Assembly (NCBI GenBank): GCA_031257015.1
Contig: JAIRPK010000052.1
Span: 1-50,701, forward strand
DNA from: Tannerellaceae bacterium
GTDB taxonomy: Bacteria; Bacteroidota; Bacteroidia; Bacteroidales; Tannerellaceae
Reading direction: 5' to 3'
DNA length: 50,701 bases
How positions within the stretch are numbered: the stretch's first letter is position 1; each line of letters begins with the position of its first letter. Below the pieces are notes generated by a model. It did no database searches. It was given only the letters and a program-made list of their open reading frames with translations, and was not told where the DNA came from. Made by a program: the position numbers and the translations under genes. This document shows, in pieces, positions 19,861-28,491 of this stretch.

Positions 19861-20459
19861 TAATAAAGTATTTATTCGACAGAATAGCAGCTTTTATCGG
19901 CATTATTATTTCTTTACCTATTTTATTACTTATATCTATTTTAATTAAAATAAAAATGCCTGGAGGTTCGATTATTTTCAAACAAAAAAGAGTCGGTAAA
20001 GGAGGAATTTTATTTACCATGTACAAATTCCGAACAATGATAACGCTTCATAATGGTTCTACAGTTTCAATAAAAGGAGAAACTAGAATCACTCCTTTGG
20101 GTGCTATTTTGAGAAAATATAAATTAGATGAATTGCCTGAATTATGGAATGTGCTTATTGGCGACATGAGCTTTGTAGGGCCGCGTCCGGATGTTCAGGG
20201 ATATGCCGATAAATTGACAGGAGAAGACCAAATTATATTATCTGTAAGATCTGGTATTACTTCTCCTGCCAGCTTAAAATATCGAAATGAAGAAGAGCTG
20301 CTTGCGATACAAAGCGACCCACAAAAATATAATGATAGTGTACTATTTCCTGATAAAATCAGAATTAATAAAAACTATATTAAGAACGCTACTTTTTGGA
20401 GAGATTTGCAAATTATTTTTTGCACAATATTAAGAAAAGATATGAATAAATATTATTAA
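19857..20459 (+). CDS. Initiating sugar-phosphate transferase (PglC-like, bacterial sugar transferase family)
   Basis: A small monotopic phosphoglycosyl transferase of 200 residues. It has one N-terminal re-entrant membrane helix (residues about 8-30) followed by the catalytic core. The core motifs are PGGSIIFKQKRVGKGG, MYKFRTM, LRKYKLDELPELWNVL with the catalytic Asp-Glu pair, and MSFVGPRPD. It moves a sugar-1-phosphate from its UDP carrier to undecaprenyl phosphate, starting each repeat unit. Its short PglC-like form and the flanking PglF- and PglE-type genes suggest a bacillosamine-type first sugar. No PglD-like acetyltransferase is seen beside it. Confidence 0.93.
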   Translation: MIIKYLFDRIAAFIGIIISLPILLLISILIKIKMPGGSIIFKQKRVGKGGILFTMYKFRTMITLHNGSTVSIKGETRITPLGAILRKYKLDELPELWNVLIGDMSFVGPRPDVQGYADKLTGEDQIILSVRSGITSPASLKYRNEEELLAIQSDPQKYNDSVLFPDKIRINKNYIKNATFWRDLQIIFCTILRKDMNKYY

Positions 20460-20466
20460 AATAACT

Positions 20467-21618
20467 ATGCCCCCCCCTCGCATCCACCTCTCCCTTGCCC
20501 ACATGAGCGGCGAAGAACAAAAATACATCCAGGAGGCATTTGACACCAACTGGGTCGTACCCCTTGGGCCAAATGTAAACGCTTTTGAGAAAAATCTCGG
20601 CGATTATCTCGGTGGTAGGCCGGTTGTTGCTCTTTCGTCTGGAACGGCAGCTATTCATCTTGGCTTGTTGTTGCTGGGCGTGAAGGCAGGAGATGAAGTT
20701 ATCTGCCAGTCGTTCACTTTTGCGGCTTCGGCTAACCCGATTGTTTACGCGGGTGCCAAGCCTGTATTTGTAGATAGCGAACAGGAAACTTGGAACATTT
20801 CTCCCGCACTCTTGGAGGAAGCTATATTGGACCGGATAAAAAAGACGGGGAAAAAGCCTAAAGCTATCATTCCTGTACATCTTTACGGAATGCCCGCTCG
20901 AATAGACAAAATCCTTGCTGTTGCCCGCAAATACGACATTCCTGTGTTAGAAGATGCGGCAGAATCGTTAGGTTCGGAATATGCAGGGCAAAAATGCGGA
21001 GCCTTCGGCGAACTGGCTTGTCTCTCGTTTAACGGCAACAAAATGATCACAACTTCAGGCGGTGGAGCCTTAGTTTGCTCTAATCCGCTTCAGGCGGAAA
21101 AGGCAAAGTTTTATGCAACCCAGGCTCGCGATCCCGCTCCATACTACCAACATACGGAAATCGGCTACAACTATCGGATGAGCAATATTTGCGCCGGAAT
21201 AGGTCGCGGGCAGATGACGGTGCTGGATGCGCATATACAGCGACGCCGCGCCATACATTATATATATAAGGAACGTTTGGCCGGATTGCCTGGCATTTCT
21301 TTTCTTATAAATCCAACAGACGACTTCCATTCCAACCACTGGCTGACCTGCATCATTGTTGAAAAAGAAAAAGCCGGCGTTACTTCTGATGAATTGCGCC
21401 TGATTATGGAAGCGCACAATATCGAAACGCGCCCGTTGTGGAAGCCTATGCACCTGCAGCCGGTCTATTCCGGCGCCCCTTTTTACGGGGACGGGACATC
21501 CGAATATCTCTTTGAACGCGGCTTATGCCTGCCTTCCGGGCCATCGCTTACGGATGAAGATGTAGAAAGAGTTGTGGGCGTCATTCGATATGCTTTCGAC
21601 AAGACAGGCAAAAATTAA
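20467..21618 (+). CDS. PglE-type UDP-4-keto-sugar aminotransferase (DegT/DnrJ family)
   Basis: A PLP enzyme of 383 residues that would aminate the 4-keto sugar made by the dehydratase at 5314. The N-terminal RIHLSLAHMSGEEQKYIQEA and FDTNWVVPLGPNVNAFEK are typical of the PglE group. The PLP lysine is K192 in FNGNKMITTSGGGAL. Base composition here returns to that of the flanking chromosome, in contrast to the AT-rich cassette before it. Directly after the ATG, codons 2-4 lie in a run of eight C (20470-20477), a potential slipped-strand switch. A terminator follows at 21791. Confidence 0.93.
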   Translation: MPPPRIHLSLAHMSGEEQKYIQEAFDTNWVVPLGPNVNAFEKNLGDYLGGRPVVALSSGTAAIHLGLLLLGVKAGDEVICQSFTFAASANPIVYAGAKPVFVDSEQETWNISPALLEEAILDRIKKTGKKPKAIIPVHLYGMPARIDKILAVARKYDIPVLEDAAESLGSEYAGQKCGAFGELACLSFNGNKMITTSGGGALVCSNPLQAEKAKFYATQARDPAPYYQHTEIGYNYRMSNICAGIGRGQMTVLDAHIQRRRAIHYIYKERLAGLPGISFLINPTDDFHSNHWLTCIIVEKEKAGVTSDELRLIMEAHNIETRPLWKPMHLQPVYSGAPFYGDGTSEYLFERGLCLPSGPSLTDEDVERVVGVIRYAFDKTGKN

Positions 21619-21790
21619 AGGCTATAAATGAGATCTGACCGGGAATTTTCGACTAGCAATCGGAGAAACGCGAAATGAAATTATATATATCAAAAAAGAA
21701 AACTTTTCAGAGAGAAAACTATTTAGACAATTGGTCTATGATTGAAACGGCAAGTTATTAGTATTTAGTTTTTCTTGCTTTCATTATAAA

Positions 21791-21818
21791 AAGTCTGTCC
21801 TTTTGGGCAGACTTTTTT
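21791..21818 (+). terminator. Rho-independent terminator after the glycan locus
   Basis: AAGTCTG / CAGACTT hairpin with a short internal irregularity, followed by six T, about 170 bases downstream of the aminotransferase stop. The stretch between stop and hairpin holds nothing else I can recognise. Confidence 0.75.
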
Positions 21819-22164
21819 ATTGGATGTTTTCAGCCGGTTTTATCCGCATTATTGGTTTAACTGCGTATTGAAAATGAAGAGGGAAGGCGCTCAAAATAAA
21901 GAGTGTCTTCTCTTTTTTATTTTAATTCGGCTTGGCTAATTGCGTGAGGTAAATACGAAAGTCGTGGGCGTATTTATGGCAATTATTGTTTAAATTTATT
22001 TCAAGATGTCTCGTCTTTGCGGTTTGATTTTACCGTCTGTTCCCATTCATATTTCTATTTATTTTACAGAGTTGCATTGTCAGTAAATGTTTTTCCATGG
22101 CTTTTTTTCATAAATGCAATATTAAAATGTCCAGAACGACAATTCTTCAGGTAGTAACAAAACA

Positions 22165-22332
22165 GCGTATTTTTCTCGTTTTGACAATTTATAACAGTGT
22201 TATGCCTCAAGAAAAATACAACAATGATTCATTATCGTTCTAAAGCCTCAAAAAAATACAATAACTGTTTATAACAGCTCTAAGGTTTCAAGAAAAATAC
22301 AATAACGATTTATAACGGTTCTAAGGCTTCAA
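22165..22332. repeat. Degenerate ~41-bp tandem repeat
   Basis: Three to four copies of a unit containing CTCAAGAAAAATACAATAAC and TTATAACNGTTCTAAGG follow each other at spacings of 40-41 bases, with diverged copies at the left. It abuts the 42-bp array on its right. No gene is seen between the terminator at 21818 and this array. Confidence 0.75.
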
Positions 22333-22790
22333 GAAATTTTGTATGAACACTTTGTCGTACTGCAAATTGATGATGCAATTCTTCGTGATAATTTTGTTGT
22401 TTAGCAAATTGACGACACTATTGTACATGAAGATTTTGTTGTGAAGCAAATTAGCGATGCTGTTTTGCACCAGGATTTTGTCTAGCAGCAAAAAGCGGTG
22501 CAGTTTTGCATCAGGATTTTGCCGTACTGCAAATTAATGATGCAATTTTACATAAGGATTTTGTTATGCAGCAAATTAGCGATGCAATTTTGCATCAGGA
22601 TTTTGTTGTGCAGCAAATTTACGATGCAATTTTGCATCAGGATTTTGTTGTGCAGCAAATTTACGGTGCAATTTTGCATCAGGATTTTGTTGTGTAGCAA
22701 ATTAGCGATGCTATTTTGCATGATGATTTTGCTAAGCAGCAAATTGGCAATGCAATTTTGCATGATGATTTTGCTGAGCAGCAAATAGCT
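22333..22790. repeat. 42-bp tandem repeat array, about 11 copies
   Basis: The unit contains GATGCAATTTTGCATCAGGA then TTTTGTTGTGCAGCAAATT and repeats every 42 bases (for example at 22581, 22623 and 22665). Outer copies are more diverged than the central ones. The unit holds a palindromic TGCAATTTTGCA. Open frames of 14-residue repeats on both strands are a by-product of the period being divisible by three. The array lies between convergent genes (PglE-type aminotransferase and menA). Confidence 0.92.
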
Positions 22791-23091
22791 CATGTTGTTT
22801 GATGGGAAGGCGTTGGATGTTTGAAAAAGCTCGGAGAAAGGGTATAAGAGTTATTTATACTTATATGTCTGGTTGTTGTCAGTGAGGGCTGTATGAAAAA
22901 CTGGCACTAATGGTCGATGATTGCAGCAGGAGGCTTTTTCATTTGTTAAATTGGACAGAGGAACGGAAGGCGTGGAGTTCGACAGGTGTTTTTCTTCGCC
23001 GATTTGAGGGTCGGCGGGTGGGAGGACATTGGTGGCTTACCTGGCGCTGGGCGCAGAGTTTCTCTTTTATAAAAATGGGCGAGGAAGATGG

Positions 23092-23973
23092 CTATTGCCG
23101 AAAGTAAAGGGACAGAATCGTTAATATTGTAAAAAGGAGGACGTTCCGTGCGGTTTGTCCCAGCGTCCGGTTAAGCGACTGGCCTTCGGTATGGCACATT
23201 TGACGCCAGGTTGTGAAACATATTAATGTATAAGCGGCATAAAGGGTTGCCAGCCACAGGGGGGAGGCAATGATATGGGGAAGGGCAAGAAGAATGGCGA
23301 CGGATACATTAATTATATATATACAGCGACCGAAGGCGCGACCGAAGATGACGATTGTTGTACGTTTGCCGGTTCGCCGGTCTTCGTCGTGGTCTCGATA
23401 ATTGTTTACGACGAGAATGTTTACGGACAGCAGGCCTGTTGATATGGACAGGAACCATAGCTCCGGGCTAAAACTCAAGGCTTGCACGTAATATGTAAAG
23501 ACCGTGGGGATGAGGCCGTAGAATAATAATACGCATAAATCGCCGAGGCCGTTATAGGCCAGAGGACATGGGCCTGCCGAATAGGCGAGAACGCAAACGG
23601 CGATGCCGATGCCTACGAATATTAGCTCCCAACCGGCGACGAACAGCAGAACCAAGCCGCATAAACAGGCCAGGCACAGGGCAACCAGGGCGCCGCACAG
23701 CATCGAACGTGCCGGAATCCGACCGGAGGCAACGGCACGCAATGGCCCAAGACGGGCCTCTGTGTCGGCGCCTTTTTTGCAGTCGAAATAATCGTTGGCG
23801 AAGTTGGAGGCGACCTGTGCCAACAAGGCGACAAGCACGCATAAGCTTGCGGGCAGGAGGCGAAATACGTTGTCGCGCAAGGCCATTGCGCATCCCAGCA
23901 ATACGGGACTGATTGATGCAACGAGCGTTCGGGGGCGGGAGGCTGAGAGCCAATAGTATATCTTGTGTTCCAT
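23092..23973 (-). CDS. menA: 1,4-dihydroxy-2-naphthoate polyprenyltransferase
   Basis: An integral membrane prenyltransferase that attaches the polyprenyl tail to DHNA in menaquinone synthesis. The two Asp-rich motifs of the UbiA superfamily are seen as NFANDYFDCKKGAD near residue 60 and NNYRDHDEDRRTGKRT near 190, with about eight membrane segments around them. An earlier in-frame ATG (23994) would add seven residues; I prefer MEHKIYYWLSASRPRTL, the usual start, giving 293 residues. It is divergently oriented to the hexokinase gene. Menaquinone is the usual respiratory quinone of Bacteroidales, consistent with the cytochrome functions in the window. Confidence 0.93.
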   Translation of the reverse strand: MEHKIYYWLSASRPRTLVASISPVLLGCAMALRDNVFRLLPASLCVLVALLAQVASNFANDYFDCKKGADTEARLGPLRAVASGRIPARSMLCGALVALCLACLCGLVLLFVAGWELIFVGIGIAVCVLAYSAGPCPLAYNGLGDLCVLLFYGLIPTVFTYYVQALSFSPELWFLSISTGLLSVNILVVNNYRDHDEDRRTGKRTTIVIFGRAFGRCIYIINVSVAILLALPHIIASPLWLATLYAAYTLICFTTWRQMCHTEGQSLNRTLGQTARNVLLFTILTILSLYFRQ

Positions 23974-24076
23974 AATTTTTCTTAAAAGGCTCAAATATAA
24001 ATCATTTTGCTTGCCTGCAATCGGTTTTTCACTACCTTTATGCCGTTATAATCACAATTAATAATCTAATCAGCAA

Positions 24077-25288
24077 ATGGAAAATAACATCTTTTCGCTC
24101 TCCCACGAGCAATTGAAAAAAATCGCAGAGACACTGCAAAAAAGAGTTGAGGAAGGTTTAAGCCTCGATAATCAGGAGGTGCAATGTATCCCGACTTTTA
24201 TCAAACCTAAAACCACTAATGTTGATGGACAGGCGTTTGTGCTTGACCTCGGAGGCACCAATTATCGTGTGGCGTCTGTTGACTTCAAGGATGGAACTCC
24301 AACCATCAGGCCGGAGAACGGTTTCAAGAAGGATTTATCCGTCATGAAATCTGCCGGCTTTACTGAAGAACAGCTTTATGAAGAGCAGGCGAACCTAATC
24401 AAGGAAATCAAACGGGACAAAGAGATGCCTATCGGATATTGCTTCTCTTATCCGGCTGCGTCTTTGACTGACGGCGACGCCGAACTCCTCCGGTGGACGA
24501 AGGGCGTTAACATCCCAAATATGGCGGGGAAACCTATCGGCAAACCCCTCCTTAAATATCTCAACAAGGTGACTTCGCCGCAGTTCTCTTCCGTCAAGGT
24601 TATTAATGACACGGTTGCGAGCCTCTTCGCTGGTCTCACGCGCAGCGATTACGATGCTTACATCGGTTTGATCGTCGGCACGGGCACCAACATGGCGACT
24701 TTCATACCCGCTGAAAATATCATCAAGCTGGAGCAGAGCGAATCGGTTGCCGGACTGCTGCCCGTTAATCTTGAATCCGGCAATTTCAAACCGCCTTTCC
24801 TCACGCATGTGGATAATATTGTAGACGCTCTATCGGATAAAATGGGCACGCAACGCTTCGAGAAGGCTGTCTCAGGCATGTATATCGGTGAACTGCTCAA
24901 GGCTGTGTTCCCTTCAGATGATTTTGAGAAAGACTTCGATGCGCAGAAGCTTACCACCATGATGAGTTACCCTGATGTTTATAAAGAGGAGCATGTTCAG
25001 GTGGCACGGTGGATTTACGAACGTTCGGCCAAGCTTGTTGCAGCGTCACTTGCAGGCCTCGCAGTCGTGCTTCTGTCCCATACACCGTCGATCAAGCGCA
25101 TCCGCCTGATTGCCGAAGGAAGTCTGTTCTGGAGCGAGGACCGCAAAGGTTTAAACTATAAAGCTATTGTTGCCATAACGCTCCGCGAAATTCTCGACAG
25201 CTTCAATTACAGGAGCGTAAGCGTCGATATAGATAAAATGGACAATGCCAACCTTATCGGCTCGGCTATTGCGGCGTTGTCGGAATAA
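24077..25288 (+). CDS. Hexokinase (eukaryote-type family)
   Basis: Phosphorylates glucose or related hexoses with ATP. The 403-residue protein belongs to the hexokinase family with separate small and large lobes, as in Bacteroides, not to the short ROK glucokinases. Motifs: phosphate-1 VLDLGGTNYRVASVDF near residue 57, the sugar-binding WTKGVNIPNMAGKPIG near 138, the catalytic-Asp segment NDTVASLFAG near 178, and the adenosine/phosphate-2 loop GLIVGTGTNMATF near 197. It stands alone between menA and a lipoprotein gene. Confidence 0.93.
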   Translation: MENNIFSLSHEQLKKIAETLQKRVEEGLSLDNQEVQCIPTFIKPKTTNVDGQAFVLDLGGTNYRVASVDFKDGTPTIRPENGFKKDLSVMKSAGFTEEQLYEEQANLIKEIKRDKEMPIGYCFSYPAASLTDGDAELLRWTKGVNIPNMAGKPIGKPLLKYLNKVTSPQFSSVKVINDTVASLFAGLTRSDYDAYIGLIVGTGTNMATFIPAENIIKLEQSESVAGLLPVNLESGNFKPPFLTHVDNIVDALSDKMGTQRFEKAVSGMYIGELLKAVFPSDDFEKDFDAQKLTTMMSYPDVYKEEHVQVARWIYERSAKLVAASLAGLAVVLLSHTPSIKRIRLIAEGSLFWSEDRKGLNYKAIVAITLREILDSFNYRSVSVDIDKMDNANLIGSAIAALSE

Positions 25289-25344
25289 TTATATCTGACA
25301 TTATAAAAAAACAGCTGGATTTACTTTCGGTTACTAGCTGTGCT

Positions 25345-25380
25345 TAATGCCGACTTCTCAATTTCGGGAGGTCGGCATTA
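25345..25380. terminator. Hairpin downstream of hexokinase
   Basis: A perfect 10-bp stem (TAATGCCGAC with GTCGGCATTA) lies about 55 bases after the hexokinase stop. There is no clear T tract on either side, so it may be a weak terminator or a processing hairpin. Confidence 0.5.
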
Positions 25381-25493
25381 GAGCGTTTATAGGAAGATAC
25401 GGGGATTGTGAGAGGAGGCAATATTACTATCTTTGCAACAAATTGTTTTTCTAATTATTTAATATTATTCAGTTCTAAATTATCTTATCACTT

Positions 25494-26099
25494 ATGTCAA
25501 TTGTACAACTGTTTTTTGTATATAAAAAACTATTTGGGGCTTTTGCTTTTTTGATTTGTTTCGCATCATGCAATAAGGGATATGTTCCCGTTCCGGAAGA
25601 ACATGTCGAGCTTGCTTCCGGAGTATTGTCTTTAGACAGTTTGCCTTATACAATTGAGCATGATGGATTAAAACTTGTTTTAGAAGATTGGGATTCGTTG
25701 AATAATCCAGTCAAAGCCTTTGAGGAATATGCCTCTTTTACTACTTACACTGGTGTGTCTATAATAAAGAGCAACGAGAAAGTGCTGGTCAAAAACGGTA
25801 TTGTGGATACGGGAGTTTATTTTAGCGATGTCTATTCTTACAGAACCTCTTTCCTGTTGCCTGAAACAGCGGCAGCAGGAGTTGTTTTCTTTCCTTCCTC
25901 CTCCGGATATTCCAACTGGTATGAACAAAGGTTAGGCATAAAATGGACTTTGTCCGCTCAAAAGCAAGGGATAATGCTCTCATTTATTTACTACACGTTA
26001 ATTATAAAACATGATGAGCATGGGCGTTCATACAATATGGTATGTCCACGCGATGGAAATACAGCGAACATTCCTTACATATTATATTATACAGATTAA
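25494..26099 (+). CDS. Hypothetical lipoprotein
   Basis: 201 residues with a hydrophobic N-terminus and a lipobox, AFLICFASCNKG (lipidated Cys about residue 27), so it should be exported and anchored in a membrane. The mature part is acidic and rich in short beta-strand-like stretches (YTIEHDGLKLVLEDW; GIKWTLSAQKQGIMLSF). I do not recognise a characterised family; small Bacteroidales lipoproteins of this kind are common. It precedes ccsBA by 78 bases on the same strand but with no evidence of a shared function. Confidence 0.75.
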   Translation: MSIVQLFFVYKKLFGAFAFLICFASCNKGYVPVPEEHVELASGVLSLDSLPYTIEHDGLKLVLEDWDSLNNPVKAFEEYASFTTYTGVSIIKSNEKVLVKNGIVDTGVYFSDVYSYRTSFLLPETAAAGVVFFPSSSGYSNWYEQRLGIKWTLSAQKQGIMLSFIYYTLIIKHDEHGRSYNMVCPRDGNTANIPYILYYTD

Positions 26100-26177
26100 A
26101 AACAGTGAAATTTATTTTTATCGGAGTAGATTGTCTTATATATTGGAACGACATCTTCTTTATTTATTAAATCAATC

Positions 26178-28490
26178 ATGAATACATTAATCAAGAAAAC
26201 TATCACCTCGCCTGCAACAGCCATTGCACTTATGCTTGTATGGGCGGCGGCGCTTGCTTTTGCTACAATAATCGAAAAATATACCAGCACGGAAATGGCC
26301 AAACGCCTGATATATTTCAATCCAGCGTTCTTTATCGTGCAATTATTGCTTGTCATCAATTACCTTTTCTGCATCAGAAAATACAGACTGAAATATTGCC
26401 TGAGCGGCGGCTTCTTAGTACATATTGCTCTTATTATAATACTCGCGGGAGCTGCCATTACTCATTTCACAGGGCGCGAAGGCATCATGCACCTGCGCGA
26501 AGGGGAGACGAGCGATCAGTTCACAATACAAACCTCGCAAGGCACGAAATTCATTCGATTGCCTTTCTCCGTAGAACTGCGTCGCTTTAATCTGGTCCGC
26601 TATCCTGGCTCGGCCAGCCCGTCGTCCTACGAAAGCGAGGTGTTGATACACGCGGATGGAAAAACATTTGAAAAACGCATCTTCATGAACAATATTCTCG
26701 ACATGAAGGGCTTCCGATTCTTCCAGGCCTCTTACGACAAGGACGAGCAGGGCACTATCCTGTCCGTAAACAGAGACAACATCGGGCGCAACGTGACTTA
26801 TACGGGGTATGCCATGCTTGCCGCTGGCCTCATCCTTGTCTTTGCAGGCCGAAACTCACGGTTTTCACAATTGAGACGTCAGTTGAAGGATATGCAGAAA
26901 AGAACGTTACGGACGACGAGCATTCTACTGCTTATATTAATTCCACAGCTTGCTGCAGCAGCGTGGCAGATGGATATGGCAGTACAGGAACATGCCGTGC
27001 CTATCGAACATGCAGCCCGTTTCGGCGCTATCCCTATCCAGGCGTACAACGGGAGGGTAATGCCTATTAATACTTTTTCGTCGGAGGTTTTGCGCAAGGT
27101 GTATAAGAAAAGTAAGCTCGGCACGCTCAATTCCGACCAGTTCCTGCTCAGCCTCCTGGCCATGCCGGAGATGTGGATGCGCACGCCGCTCATTGACGTC
27201 AGAAACAGGAGCATAATTGAAAAGTATGGCTTGACATCCGGGCATTGCACTTTCATGGAGATGTTTGACACAAACGGCAGATACCTTCTGGAGCAAGATT
27301 TGGACGTAGTTTACGGCAAAATGCCGGCCATGCGTAACCGGTTTGATAAGGATTTAATGAAACTGGACGAACAGGTAAATATTCTGTACAGGTTGTTTCA
27401 TGGGCAATTGCTGAATATATTCCCTGCCGTCGGCGAGGGCGAACATAAATGGTATGCGCCGGGCGAGGACTTGTCATCAGTGTCTCATTCTGATTCTGCC
27501 CGAATTTCAGACCTTTTCTCTTCATACATAAAGGCAGTGCAGACAGGATTGGTAGATGGCGATATGTCGAAGGCGGACGAAGCGCTGGATCGGATAGAAG
27601 CCTTCTGCACCGATAGTGCCGTTGAAATTGATAAGAAGAAAATGGAGACGGAATTACGTTATAACCGGCTGAATCCGTTCAAACTATGTAGGATTTTCTA
27701 TTTGGTGTTAGGAGGATTGCTGCTTATAACAGGCTTTACATCCCTAGTAAAGGAGAGGATATGGATGAAGTGGAGCATACGGGCACTCTCGATTGGCGTT
27801 TTGATTGTTTTTCATCTGCACATGATGGGGATGGGGATGAGATGGCTAATTGGCGGGTATGCGCCGTGGAGCAATTCGTATGAGACGATGGTGTATGTGG
27901 CGTGGGCCTCGACGTTTGGGGGGTTAGTGTTCTACCGACGTAGCGTGCTGACGTTTGCTATCGGAGTTTTATTTGGTGGGGTTATTCTTTTTGTGTCGGG
28001 ACTGAATTGGATGGACCCACAGATTAATTTGTTGGCGCCGGTTTTAAAATCGCCGTGGCTGATGTTTCATGTTGCAGTTATAGTTGCTGCTTATGGTTTT
28101 TTTGGTATCGGTTGTATTCTTGGAATTAATAACCTGGCGTTGCTTGCATTCGGGCAAAGGTTTGGAATTGCTGAAGTCCGGGTAAAGGAGTTGAGTATTA
28201 TTAATGAGATGGCGTTGTGGATCGGGCTTGCATTGATGACCATCGGGACGTTCCTCGGTGCAATTTGGGCGAATGAGTCATGGGGGCGTTATTGGGGCTG
28301 GGATCCGAAGGAAACTTGGGCGTTGATTACCATCATTGTTTATAGTATAGTGCTTCATCTGCGGTTGGTAAAAAAAATGGATGATATGAGGACGTTTAAT
28401 CTAATGTCAGTTTTGGCAATTGCTGCTGTATTGATGACTTATTTCGGCGTAAATTATTTCCTTAGTGGGATGCACTCGTATGGGAGTTAG
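26178..28490 (+). CDS. ccsA: Fused cytochrome c biogenesis protein CcsBA (System II)
   Basis: The 770-residue membrane protein joins a ResB/CcsB half (N-terminal membrane helices, then a periplasmic part with HLREGETSDQFTIQTSQGTK near residue 100) to a CcsA half. The CcsA half carries the haem-handling tryptophan-rich motif WGRYWGWDPKETWAL near residue 700 and ends NYFLSGMHSYGS. System II exports haem and attaches it to CxxCH motifs in the periplasm. A candidate client in the window is the di-haem lipoprotein at 46827. From about 27,700 the coding strand becomes much richer in G and T than the first half. The stop codon abuts a group II intron on the other strand. Confidence 0.93.
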   Translation: MNTLIKKTITSPATAIALMLVWAAALAFATIIEKYTSTEMAKRLIYFNPAFFIVQLLLVINYLFCIRKYRLKYCLSGGFLVHIALIIILAGAAITHFTGREGIMHLREGETSDQFTIQTSQGTKFIRLPFSVELRRFNLVRYPGSASPSSYESEVLIHADGKTFEKRIFMNNILDMKGFRFFQASYDKDEQGTILSVNRDNIGRNVTYTGYAMLAAGLILVFAGRNSRFSQLRRQLKDMQKRTLRTTSILLLILIPQLAAAAWQMDMAVQEHAVPIEHAARFGAIPIQAYNGRVMPINTFSSEVLRKVYKKSKLGTLNSDQFLLSLLAMPEMWMRTPLIDVRNRSIIEKYGLTSGHCTFMEMFDTNGRYLLEQDLDVVYGKMPAMRNRFDKDLMKLDEQVNILYRLFHGQLLNIFPAVGEGEHKWYAPGEDLSSVSHSDSARISDLFSSYIKAVQTGLVDGDMSKADEALDRIEAFCTDSAVEIDKKKMETELRYNRLNPFKLCRIFYLVLGGLLLITGFTSLVKERIWMKWSIRALSIGVLIVFHLHMMGMGMRWLIGGYAPWSNSYETMVYVAWASTFGGLVFYRRSVLTFAIGVLFGGVILFVSGLNWMDPQINLLAPVLKSPWLMFHVAVIVAAYGFFGIGCILGINNLALLAFGQRFGIAEVRVKELSIINEMALWIGLALMTIGTFLGAIWANESWGRYWGWDPKETWALITIIVYSIVLHLRLVKKMDDMRTFNLMSVLAIAAVLMTYFGVNYFLSGMHSYGS

Positions 28491-28491
28491 C

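Noticed and set aside
1..22790. CRISPR array at the tandem repeats
   Set aside because: The units are contiguous with no unique spacers, and no cas genes are in the window.
22498..22793. Open frames of 14-residue repeats on both strands
   Set aside because: Both come from the 42-bp tandem array; the residues (Met/Phe/Cys/Ile-rich) are unlike any protein and no start signals exist.
22910..23107. 65-residue open frame overlapping the end of menA
   Set aside because: It is Trp/Arg-rich with no conserved pattern and overlaps menA on the other strand.
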